Assembly (NCBI GenBank): GCA_036245805.1
Contig: BTRK01000001.1
Span: 19,475,087 to 19,539,086 of the forward strand
Origin: Pristionchus mayeri
Lineage: Eukaryota; Nematoda; Chromadorea; Rhabditida; Neodiplogasteridae
Direction of reading: 5' to 3'
DNA length: 64,000 nucleotides
Shown: piece by piece, positions 11,713-23,267 of the stretch
Layout: every line of letters starts with the position of its first letter
How positions within the stretch are numbered: position 1 is the stretch's first letter
Position numbers and translations under genes: made by a program
The notes under the pieces: generated by a model
Told to the model about the DNA's origin: nothing
The model's input: only the letters and a program-made list of their open reading frames with translations
Databases searched by the model: none

Positions 11713-14700
11713 ATGGACGAGTCGAAGGGAGGAGGAAGGATCGGATCGTCCAAGTACTTCGGAGGACAGAACTATGCCAAACTGAGGAAGTGAGTCGAAT
11801 TTTTCCAATTCAAGAAAGTAAATTTTTCAAATACTCAGACTACCAGAAAGACCTGAATACTATGTGAAATAGGACTAAAGGCCTTATGAAAAATTCTTGT
11901 GAGCATAATCGGAGACATGTGCATGAAGTAATCATTGTCTCGGGAGAAAAAAAACGTGAAAAGTAAGTGTCTTCTTGCAGAGACTGCGAGAAGAAGAAGG
12001 CTCTCTTCGTGGATACTATCTTCCCTCCCACCAACTATTCCCTCTTCCTGGAGGAGGGAAGACACACCGACATCGAGTGGAAGAGACCTGCTGTTAGTTT
12101 CACTCATTTGCTGTAGATTGAATATCAATTGCATAATCTTTGGGAATTCTCCATTCGGTATCTTTCGCGCACGAACTGAGTTCTGTCTTTAAAAGAAATA
12201 TTTGCATTCACTGTGAAACTGAGTCTATGAATAGCTTCCCCGGACGATTAGTTGTCTTGAAAAGCGGAACTCGGTCACGCTCAGTTTTTATCTATTCCCC
12301 TCATCATTTTTAAGTGCAGCCGGAAACGTGGAACTGATAGGAGGACAGTTTACAGCCATTTTATTGAAATTGCCTGAAATTCCCAGTCTTTTAATGGATG
12401 AAGGAAAGCGTGACCAGACTTAAAGGGAAATTGAATGGTATAAGAATACTTTGTATTTTGAACTCTAATTTCAGGAAATCGCAGAGGATCCCCATCTCTT
12501 CGTCGAAGGGGCATCGCCCAATGACGTCACTCAGGGAATTCTCGGTACGCCGATGTTTTCCTTGTCCTCTTCAGTTATTGCTAATCCCATTTTCTGTAGT
12601 AGAAACGAGTAAAAACACACGTGTAATTTGAAATTTGGCCAATACAGTTCCACTGGTACATTGAGTTGATCTCGCAAAAAAGAACTCCATTCGGGAACTG
12701 AAATTTAAAGTTTATGAGAATACGAGAAAGGTACCTTATTCTAACCTTATTCTGTGCGGTGCAATTCACGCATCATGGACCACTAAGAAGAATGCGAGAC
12801 TTCGAAATAGTGCAATATTGAAAAGATCATTTCGTAAATGTAATAAAGAACGTAGGAAGAAAGGATGATATTTTCATTCCAGGCAACTGTTGGTTCGTAT
12901 CAGCCTGCTCCGCTCTCACTCACAACCAGAAACTCCTTGAGAAGGTATGGATTCCGCTCAGTTCTATTACACCTTTTGACACATAGACATATCCTAGTGC
13001 TTTCTCATATGGAAAGCAAGGCTATAGCCTTTGTCTCAAGCTATCTGTTATTTCACTTATAAAGTGGAACAGAGAGTCGGTTCATTTTTGCTGAACACTT
13101 CCGTAATCTCTCAGAATCGTCACTAATTACCAATCTTGCCTCTTCACTCATCCTTCATTCCAGGTGATTCCCTCTCCTGAGCAGCAGGAGTGGTCGACGA
13201 AGCATCGCTACGCGGGCATCTTCCGATTCTGCTTCTGGAGATTCGGACGATGGATCGAAGTCGTCATCGACGATCTTCTCCCCACTCGGTGAGAGAAAGA
13301 CTGTCATCGGAAATTAAGCCACTTTCCCTCTTTCGAATTGTTTTTGTATATATTTTGTGTAGAAAATCGAATAGATAATATTTGTTTTGCTCCTACACTG
13401 AAGAAATTTACAAAGTGAGTGAAATATACTTTACCTCGATGGTTTCAGGGACGGTAAACTGCTCTTCGCCCGATCGAAGACAAGGAATGAGTTCTGGTCC
13501 GCCCTTCTAGAGAAAGCTTTCGCCAAGTGAGATTCGATAGTTGATCTTTCAATATTTACTCTTTGATGTGGGAAAACTAGACTCGAAATAAGAGCGAAAA
13601 AATATAGGAGGCAATCTACTTCAGACTCTACGGTTGCTACGAGAATCTAGTGGGTGGTCGCCTGTCGGATGCACTGCAGGACGTGTCTGGAGGTGAGACT
13701 GACTGCAGCCGCAGCAGCTGACGAATCTGCTGCAGCTTTCTTTGAATCGTGCTGTGAAAGAACGAGACAAAAATTCTGCATTGCATCGGTCTATTTTCAA
13801 TTATGACTCATTCCTTAAGTGCAGAAGAAATCGAAATACAATTTGTTCCACAAATCTTTTTTATAACTTGAAATAACTCAGGAGTAGCGGAGACGATCAA
13901 CACGCGTAAGTTCGTGGAGAAGGAAGAGTCTGCCTCGACGAGTCTCTTCGACCACGTCAAGACTTCCTTCGACAACGGAGCACTCATCGTTGCTGCTATT
14001 GCTGTCAGTTTGAAGGGATCTAACGCCTTTTCGAGCTAGTGATCGTCTATCTTCTGAGATATTCTGAATAAAAACACCGCTGTGGACTTTTCTCTCAATA
14101 CCCGAAGAAATGTATCATGTATTGTCTAATAAAGTAGGTCATGAGAGGTGAATAAAGCGCGAATTGAAGGCGAAGACGAAGGAGGAGATCGAGAAGTCTC
14201 TCGATTGTGGACTCGTCAAGGGCCACGCTTACGCAGTCACTGCAGTGCGATTCATCGAAGTGCAGAAAGAGAGCATCGGGGCGAAGATAGGGTCAGGAAA
14301 TGGGAGGATTGAAAGAAGGAAAACTAGATTTGACTATCTTCATTCTGCGTGTTCTATCTAACAAGCGAGAGAGCACGGAAATGAAGAGAATAATTTTATG
14401 CAAAACCATCCCTAATTCTAAAGGTATCGGATAGGGATTCTACAGTTAGCGTGTAAGAAGAATTGAGCATTATTGACATTCTTGAACGAATGATTCCAGA
14501 GCGTTCTTTACTGGTCACAACGATCGGGAGATGCTCATTCGACTGCAGAATCCATGGGGAGAAAAGGCGAGTTCTCTATCACTTTCTAAATCCAAAAGAA
14601 CAATATCTTCAATTTTCATTCAAATAGGAATCTTTTTATCTCGTTGTTTACAATTATAATTTTTGCAGGAGTGGAACGGCCCATGGAGCGACGGAAGCAA

Positions 14701-17700
14701 GGAGTGGGAGTTGGTGGGCATTCTCGCATATTCTCGATTAAAAAATTCATCCTATTTTGAAGGATAATCAAAAAGTCGACTCCATACATAAATATTTGGT
14801 AATCGTAAATTAATTGAAGGTGTCAGAGGCGCACAAGCGTGAGCTGGGCATCACAGTCGATGAAGACGGAGAATTCTGGTATTTTTTTCGGATTCTGTTC
14901 GAATTTTTTACCAACTGATTGCTGGGCTGTGATCGTTCGAATAACGTTGAGCATTACTCGATAGCTACTTTTCATTCATTTTTGGAAAGAGTTTGAAGGA
15001 TGAGTCATCCATCGCATAAAGCATATTTCTTTAGATTGACAAAGAAGTGTATACAATTTTAATTATGATATTTTTCCATGATGAACTAGTCAATGTAAGC
15101 TGAAATGAGTGTCCACAAAATGTTTAGTGTTCATACGGTCATTAAACCAATCTGGCAGGATGCCTTGGAATTCGTTCGTGGAGCAGTTCACTGACATCTC
15201 GCTCTGCCAACTCTTCAACACCTCCCATTTCTCCAGCCAGAAGAGGTGATAGCTTTACAATTATTTATTTTCTGCCAATCCTACAACATTTAAAATTCAA
15301 AAATGCAGTATTATGTCAAGTTAAATTACATCTAACAATTTCCCTCTCAGATTCCACGAGGATATCCACTTCGGTGAGTGGACTACTAACGGATCGAAGA
15401 GCGGGGCTCCTAATGATCTGGCTGGAGGATGCCTCAACTTCACCGCCACCTGCTGCAGTAATCCGCAGGCGAGCAGTTGATCTTTGAACTTTGAACGTTT
15501 GATATTTCAATGCGTTTCTGCCCCTCTTACTCAAATTCGAAGTACAAACTCTCACTGAGAACACACAGTTTTGCCAAAAGAACCAAAAAAATTGTTTTTG
15601 AAATTGATGTTTTCAGTTTCTGCTCGAAGTAACCACTCCTCAGAATGAGATGTACTTCTCCCTGACGCAGAAGGAAATCAATGAAGGTGCGAATTTCATA
15701 TTTATGATCGATATTGAGAGTCAAAAATCTGTTTTTTATATCTCCTCCATTCAGGATTGAAACGACGGGAACCTCACATCTCAATTGGGATGCATCTAAT
15801 GAGGGTCGAGAGGAACAGGAAATATAGAGTGCATCAGGTTAGTTCTGAGTAGAAGGACGATCTTCCTTTATCACGATTGATTAAGTTTTTGAATAATTTT
15901 GTTTAAATACGAATGTAAGAACTGACTGAAAGCCAAACAAATGCTGAAAATTATAGTTCACTGATGACTCGAAAAGGAAATAGCATCCAATATTTCAGCC
16001 AATGGAGGGAGCGGCTACCTCTGACTACTCGAACTCACGGAGTGTCTGTCTGACTGTGAGAGATATCGCTCCCGGCAGGTCTGTATCGATTACACATTTT
16101 TAGATTACCATTACACGTTTGATAGAGTGATAGTTCCATTTTCAGTATTATACTATAGGTATAGTCATGCAATTAATGATTCATTTTGTGCACAGGGGGG
16201 GAGTCATCTCTTACGAAGCAGTCCCCATATAAGAGTAGTCACAATAGATGAAGAGTATCTCCTTCAGATACATCCTCATGCCCACGACCTTCGCTCCTCG
16301 TGAGCAGACGACCTTCTTGCTTAGAGGATATGCTGACTTCCACTTCAAGTCAGTCGAACATTTGAGCCAAACCTTTGATGTCTCATGTAAACATGGAGTA
16401 TGTATGCGATTGGCTAACCTGTTGCGATTATCAAGTAATGATGCTATTGTCACCTTGTCCTCACACTCCCCTTCTCAGACTGACTCCTCTGACTCGTCAC
16501 GCTCCACCCTCTGGTTTCTTCTCCTGTGGGTCCGCTCTTCCCTCTGTCACTCGACTGCAGATTAGAAAAGCCGACTACCATCGACGACCAACGGATAGTC
16601 TGGACAATGGTGATTTGATCTTTAGCACGTGAAGGGTGAATCTATTTGCATAAAATAATAAGGAAATATTGGGCATTGTCATTAGAAAGATTGCAGGCCT
16701 CAAATTCTACTGCATCATTCAATCGGAGAAGGAGAAGTGCCAGACTAAAGTGAAGGGAGGAAGTATGACTCCCGAGTGGAACGACCTCTTCCTATTCCAT
16801 AGGTATATTTCTTTATAATATCAGGCTGGTGCATAATTTTCGTTACAAAATCCTGATTAAGGTTTTCGAGCACTATCTAGCATCGGTCTTGAGCAATCCT
16901 CATGTGTCTTCTTTGATGGTATTAGTGCATGTGTACTCTACGTAGCGCACATTGCATCGCACCTCATCAATCAGAATTACCGATGAGACATCACTCCAAA
17001 ATCTGAGAATTGTAATTTCTTGTAAATTTTTCGATTGATTACCACTATTTGCACGGCGATAATTGCGCCGATTCAACACCATTTTTGAGAAGTATGTTGA
17101 CTAGTTATTCGAATATGGCGAGTAAACGGGATTACTCATAAAACAATCTATCGAAATAGGCACGTATTCCGGAATTGAGGGGTGTTGCTGTTAGCCGGTT
17201 TAGATGATATTCACCGGGTTTTTTTTGCTAGATGAGCTTGTGGTCTCAAACGACGCGTAGTAAGAAGAACTATCATGAGGATGCTACCATAGAACGTTGG
17301 TGAAGATTCATCATTTCATTCGAGATATTTCGCAGTTGTTGGCAAAACCGTCAAATTTGAACGACGAAATCGGAATATTTCGCCTTACTAGTTATCCGTG
17401 GAAGCTCGAAACTCCGGTTTCACGTTGTCAGTGGAAGCAACTGTCCTTACTCATTAGTTGCTCAGAAGGATGAGAGCTAATTGGTATTTGTTTAATTATT
17501 GCGATGATTTATGTTGAAACTCCAAACACATTGAAATTTTACCAATTTTCAATTACCATTGTTTTTCGGCGGTTTGACATTGGATCGATCGGGTATTAAT
17601 CAATCATTGTTTTGATCTAACACTGCCTCAGATAATACCCAAGCGGGGTTTGATACAGATGAAGCATTCGCCAGAAAATTTGGAAAATACCTCGTAACGA

Positions 17701-19102
17701 AAATTATGCACCAGCCTAATACTTTCATCATTTCAAAATATCGATTTTTTTATTTTAATTAATTTAAAAGCTCCTTTACTTCAGGAAAGACCGACGTCAG
17801 AGATATTCGATAGAGTTGTGGCACGAGAGATTCGGGCCCGATGCATTGATAGCCAGGGCGGAGTTGGTGGCACTCATGGACAACGAGTGTAAGGAGGTAC
17901 GACCAAAATCTTGGGCAATTCACATTCGAGTGACGGTGAGGGGGGACGGTCACTATGTCTCACACACTATAGATAGGGTCCACAAGGGGTATTGCCGAAA
18001 TGAAGCTATGTCACCCTAAATATGCTCAACTTGTCCATTGGAATCCAAATAAGATCATACTTTTGGCCGTTTGTCGATATCTTATCCCATAATCGTACTA
18101 GAGCGCATAAAGTACGCGAAAAACCGACAACGGAGAACGTCAGAAAAGCGAGGGAGTGAGGGGCGGAGCCAAACACTCCCTCCCAGTCAAAACGCCAAAA
18201 ATTTGGGGAGAGATCGCCTTTTCCGGGTTGTGCCTTACCCCAGTGAGGAGAGGCAAGAATGCGATGCAGGCGCGCCCTTTCGTATTTTCAGACGCTCTCT
18301 GCACGCGCCGGGTGAGAGAGATGAAGAAAGAGCGCTCCCAGACTCCGCCCCCTTGCACTCGTTCGCTCGCGTTCTCTCCTTTATGAAATGTTGCGCGAAG
18401 AAAGAGCACAAGCGTCATTCTCAACCAAATCGTTCGTTCAAAAAAGAATCTGAAAGCTCTCCATGAGAGGAAGCCAGTGGTTGGTCGACGAACTGTGTCT
18501 GACTCCTCTGAGTAGGTCAGAATACATGTTTTATAGTGAACATAGCTACTACGCACTACAAAACGTGTCTTCTGACCTACTTAGAGGAGTCAGACACAGT
18601 TCGTCGACCAACCACTGGATTCCTCTCATGGAGAGCTTTCAGATTCTTCTTTGAACGAACGATTTGGTTGAGAATGACGCTTGTGCTCTCCCGATAGCAC
18701 TTTCTGGTGGAATCGCGTCGGAGTCAAGTGGGCGGGGTTTGTGGGGCCTAACTATAGAGAGTCCGGAGAGAGTTTGCGATGTAGAGAATGTCATTTTCTT
18801 TTTAGTACATCAAACAGTAATTACATTAATTCATTAATTAGTTAATTAGTTAACTAATTAATTAATTAATTAGTCATTAATTAGTTGTCGTTGCAGAATA
18901 GAAATGGTGCAGTTATCATTATCGTGGGAAATTTTCAAATGTTTTGTTGAAAAAGAAATAACTGAAAAGTCTGAAACTCCTGAATTCATCCCCATTGCAG
19001 GTCACGCTTCCTCTCGTTCCTCCCAAATCCAAGTCCGCGGCTGAGTCAGTGGGCACGATCAGCGTACAAATGTGCGCCTATGATGATCCCTACTACATTT
19101 AG
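11713..19102 (+). CDS. tra-3: TRA-3/CAPN5-type calpain cysteine protease
   Basis: Twenty-two exons splice in phase from ATG 11713 to TAG 19100-19102. They give a protein of roughly 640-650 residues with no EF-hand domain. The N-terminus ([26 protein letters not shown]) and the protease core match CAPN5/TRA-3. Catalytic Cys lies in [12 protein letters not shown] (about residue 89, codon 12888-12890), His in [10 protein letters not shown] (codon 14224) and Asn in RLQNPWGE (codon 14549). Next come a CBSW/domain III ([20 protein letters not shown]) and a C-terminal C2 domain ([17 protein letters not shown], then [11 protein letters not shown]). In Caenorhabditis elegans TRA-3 cleaves TRA-2A and promotes female development; this role is inferred here. 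Two introns start with GC (14567 and 15469). Intron 20 hosts a mariner-type element and intron 21 a palindrome. I am confident of the family, less so of strict orthology. Confidence 0.93.
16824..17716. mobile_element. Non-autonomous mariner-type element in a calpain intron
   Basis: Perfect inverted termini of about 23 bp (ggctggtgcataattttcg...) open at 16824 and close at 17716. The right flank is TA and the left flank CA, so one TA target duplication has mutated. The 893-bp interior has no intact transposase and no DDE motif I can find. The termini share their first bases with the element at 52432-53316. Confidence 0.8.
18404..18688. repeat. Long palindrome in the last calpain intron
   Basis: The arms (about 18404-18528 and 18568-18688) are near-perfect reverse complements of roughly 120 bp around a 40-bp centre. 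The outer ends read gagcacaagcgtcattct and its complement. This is a fold-back MITE. The GC-richer block before it (18140-18400) is also unlike neighbouring intron DNA and may belong to the same or another element. Confidence 0.85.
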
Positions 19103-19767
19103 ACTTCCATAGTTTATCGCCCCAAGAATTATCGATTGATTTCGAAACTCGAGAAACCGGGTTGAGTCTCTTCATGTTCAACATTCTCTCAACCCATTTC
19201 TTGATCTCCAAGTTGCAACCAAACAGTTATTTATCTAATTGCTCACGAAACCTTTCGAAATACTCCCGTGGAGTAACTTCCGTTAGTTCCTTGTTAGGCA
19301 TTTCACCGCAATTTATGAACGTATCCCAATGCATTTCTTCTTCTTTCCATTGTCTCTCCTAGCTCATCTCTCACTCTACCGGTATTCACCACGCATTTCG
19401 CCAATTCCAAGCATTTCCTTCTAGATCTATTTTTGTTGTTTTGATAAATAATAACTAACTTGCATGGTCTAAGAAACGCATTCTCACATTTTCAAATCCA
19501 ACAATTCGTGGGAATTGGGAAAATAAAAATTCACATCTCACTTTTGAAAAAAATCGGAAAATAATGAGTCATTCTCACATGTTGCCTTTATGCAGCTTGA
19601 TCATCAGTCCTCATCTACCCACATCATACCCTCTATCGTTAATTCCTGCTTCGGCAAGCATTCTGACAAATGCCAAGTCAAAAAGCGAAACAGGTTCTTC
19701 ATTAAAAAAAAATTAAAATACTTTATCACATGAAAAATTATAATTAACCAGTCTCAGATTGGTACAA
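19103..19767. other. Convergent 3' flanks, no gene
   Basis: This stretch separates the end of the plus-strand calpain from the stop codon of the minus-strand coiled-coil gene. It is AT-rich and has no splice-supported frame. It presumably carries both 3' UTRs. Confidence 0.5.
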
Positions 19768-21294
19768 TTAACGGCGATTTCTAAACTTGACTTGCCCGTC
19801 GGACGCATGAGATGTGGAGGGAGTCTCAGCAACGGGAATGTGGTCATTGGGAACGACGAAGGTGCCATTCACGATGGAAGCTGCTCTCGGGGTGGAAGTC
19901 AGAGGCTGATCGGGATACGGTACTCCGTGGTCCATTCCACCGTATTCGTATGGAATCGTGTTGTATTGATCCATCTGAGGATGGATAGGCGGATCGTAGT
20001 AACTAAAAGGAGTTTCTTTGAGGAGAAGAAATGAATGGTCTTATCAAAGAAGAGCGATAAAACATCGATAGAGCCACATTTTTGAGTTCTGATAGTAAAG
20101 ATTTGGAAAGGTTTGATACCTGAATCTCCTGCTCATTCTGTTCACGTCTCTTCTCAGTTCATTCATATTCATCTCAAGCAGCCAGTTTTTCTCTCGAAGT
20201 CGAACGATTTCCAGGCTGAAATAACAAACATAAAATAAGGGTAAGAATAAGTGTGATCCTCATCTCCTACCATTCCAAAAATGTGATCAGAATTCTGTAC
20301 TATAAAAAGTACTAGGCATGCTATTTATCGAATGGCCCTCGATTTGCGCAATCAGATAAGGGAGAGGAGCATCGGAATCGCAACCTATCATCAAATGACC
20401 ATCCCGAGTAAGTACTGTTTAGTTTTTTGCATGAGATGGCAAATTTGCGAAACTGAAACTACGCACTTGACAGCTTCCTTCTCTCTCTTCCTTATCTCTC
20501 TCCTGACTGCTTTCTTCAACTCGCAATTCTCCCTCTTCAACCTGCTCTCCTCTCTTTTGATCTGAAAATCAATATTTTAATTTTGTTCTTCGATTTCGTC
20601 TTTATTCAAAGATACCATTGATAATGTGCATAACGTTGCAAAATACTCTTTTTCTTTTAAAAAAAATTGAACTGACCACAAGGAATGAGTCGTCTTCACT
20701 GAGATTTGTCACGATAGCACTCGATCTCGGGGACAAAATGGCGTCGAACGTCGGGAGGCGCGCCTCGCTCTGGCTACTGTAAGATAGATTTTGTCTATTG
20801 TAATCGATATTGTATTCGTGACCTACCTTCGCGCTCCTCTCTGACGCTCAAGCGTTGCATATGGATTCGATTCGCCATCGGAGTCCAGAGTCTGGAATAT
20901 TTTAAAAATCATTATTGGAGATAATTTAGCATAAACAATTATTCCGAGCTAGTCGGGGTATTGCAACATATTAAAAATCGTACCTCTTGGTAGCACGACA
21001 CAGCTCGAGGGCGGTACTCGTTCACTGTAGGGTGCTCACGGAATTTTACCGAACGACGCACTTGCTGCTCCTGAATCAATCGATTAATCAATGATCCACA
21101 AGATTACGGTATTTACTAGATCACTGAAGATATCGAGGTAAGGTCGATGGAATAACCTGAATGTTCATCTCGCGCTCTCCGAAGTGCATGGATCTTCTCT
21201 TTGGATGGGGAGTGGCGTGGCTCTTGATCTTCATCGATCTCTCCTTCTCCTTCTTCCCTTTCACTTTGTTGAACAGAGATTTGAGAAAGCTCAT
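19768..21294 (-). CDS. Small basic coiled-coil protein, function unknown
   Basis: Seven minus-strand exons join in phase. ATG is at 21292-21294, just inside a ttcag acceptor, which suggests a spliced-leader site. Later exons lie near 21064-21000, 20895-20829, 20769-20681, 20562-20478, 20214-20122 and 20002-19768 (stop). The product, about 250 residues, begins MSFLKSLFNKVKGKKEKERS. It has a basic stretch (HPKRRSMHFGE), a Ser/Pro-rich middle (FDAILSPRSSAIV), then two exons rich in Leu/Glu/Lys/Arg heptads (ESRLKRENCELKKAVRREI; LEIVRLREKNWLLEMNMNEL) that should form a coiled coil. The tail is Pro/Tyr/Thr-rich (YEYGGMDHGVPYPDQP). I do not recognise the family. Exon edges in the middle are approximate. 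Confidence 0.7.
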
Positions 21295-21781
21295 TCTGAA
21301 AGGAAAGAATTATGGAAAATCCAAAATAAAAAAATAATGCGAAAATGGAAGGACTGGTGAGTACAAGAAATGGTTAATGAGTGAGTGTGGCCGACAGAGG
21401 AGCTGGGATGGATGATGGCGGTGTCGACCGTTCAGATGCCGTCGGAAGAGTCGAGGAAGGGGGCTTCCAGTCTCAGAATGAAGGAGAGAAGAAAAGGGAT
21501 GCCGACGAGAAAAGGGAAGGAGGAGCGCCAGAGGACAGTCAGAGTATCTCTAACTTATTGAATAAAGTTGATGTACTCATCAATGCAAACAAATTGTACA
21601 ATCTAATTATGAAGCGAATATTTTAAGAGGTGACGATTTTAGATGTAGGAAACGAATGAGAGTAGAATGAATGAATTTTGAAGTCAAAAGGAAATAATTG
21701 GGTATATCAGTAATCTTCATCAGTGACTGTTGACTCACTGTTATTGTATCATAGTATCGAGAACATGCAACGAAATAGCGA

Positions 21782-22842
21782 ATATCAGTGCGTTCGCGTA
21801 AGAATCGCAGATTTTGATTGGAAAAAGGAACAGGCCAAAATCCGTGTCTGGAATTTTCACAGAATCTGACAGCCATGGGGTTCCTCTATCGATTTCTGTA
21901 TTTGAATTGACATGAAACAATTAATTAGCTTAATTAATGAATTTACTAAGTTAGGCAATTTCGGACGTTTTTGAGCGTAACTTACTGGAAACGACCTCGA
22001 ATCTGCTCAAAACTTTGTTTTAGACTAAAGTGCTCGATCTATGTTGAGGGTTTATGTAAATTCAAAAATTTGAATTTTTCATGAAATTTCAAAAAAATAT
22101 TTCTCGAATACAAAAAATAACCCCTCTCCTATTTTTGGATATGTTGTTGTCCTTGATGTCCTTGATAATACCTTAGAAAAAATTCATGATTTTTATCTAG
22201 TGGACCTTCGTAGCTTAACACCTTAAAAAAATAGATTTCCATTTAGAGGGAAACCTCCCATTCCGACCCATTCCCCCTGCCCGAGCGGCGACGAATGATT
22301 AGTTTTTGAGCGCTCGCACATCTCCGAGGACTGAGATAATTAAATTCGATGTGAAACTCATCAAATTGTGATAAATATGTTCAATCCTAATTACATTTCT
22401 GATCGCTTGGGAGGGGGCGAATGTCCCCTAGATATAAATCGTGAATTTTTTCTAAGGTAGTATTCATCAAGGACAACAACATATCCAAAAATAGGAGAGG
22501 GGTTATTTTTTGTATTCGAGAAATAATTTTTTGAAATTTCATGCAAAATTCAAATTTTTGAATTTGCATAAACCGTCATCATAGATCGATTCCGCATGTA
22601 AACTTTAGTCTAAAATCAAGTTTTGAGCACTTTCTAAGTCGGTTCCAGTAAGTTACGCTCAAAAATGTTCGAAATTGCCTAACTTAGGAAATTCATTAAT
22701 TAAGCTAATTAATTTTGTCAAGTCAATTCAACTACAGAAATCGATAGAGGAACCATATAGCTATCAGATTCTGTGAAAATCCCAGACAAGGTTTTTGGCC
22801 TGTTCCCTCTGGGATGCGATTCTTAGGCGAACGCACTGATAT
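21782..22842. repeat. Giant inverted repeat, arms of about 415 bp
   Basis: The left arm, 21782 to about 22200, and the right arm, about 22428-22842, are reverse complements with few mismatches and small indels. The outermost bases atatcagtgcgttcg and the inner boundary ...ttttatctag both have mirror partners. The 227-bp centre contains gggaaacctcccattccg and is not symmetric. There is no coding capacity. It may be a large fold-back transposon or an inverted duplication. Confidence 0.85.
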
Positions 22843-23267
22843 GAATGAATTCAACATCGCAAATAAAACAAAAAGGAGCCTTGAGTTGAGATCAATTCGA
22901 AATACAGCATACCGAGAGGGCACACACGCACTTACACCTAAACATCAAGAAAATGTGCAGAATACAAAATAGCCATGGAAAGCAACTTAAAATCATTCAG
23001 CTAATGCCAATTCACACTGTGATATTAGAATACTTCAGTAGACCCTCGTTGTGTGCGAGATCAAAGATTTCATGTGTGAAAATTTATCTAAATTTTACAC
23101 ATATTTTATATGTAAATATTCTGTTCCAGAATCGAGTAATTAATGTGGGAAGACCGTTACGGTACTATTGGAAGCTTGAAGTATTAGTGGGCAATTTCTA
23201 GATGTTTTCGGAAAGGATCAAAAGAGTGGTCGATGACAAGCATATATTGGTGACAGATGAATGGGAA
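22843..23267. other. Intergenic, no gene recognised
   Basis: This AT-rich stretch lies between the giant inverted repeat and the stop codon of the first armadillo-like gene. Part of it (about 23070-23130) resembles the 3' flanks at 28020-28060 and 32280-32320, so it is probably the diverged 3' flank of the array unit. Confidence 0.45.

Noticed and set aside
16900..17082. Minus-strand frame inside the calpain-intron element
   Set aside because: It is too short, with no DDE or helix-turn-helix motif; not evidence for a transposase.
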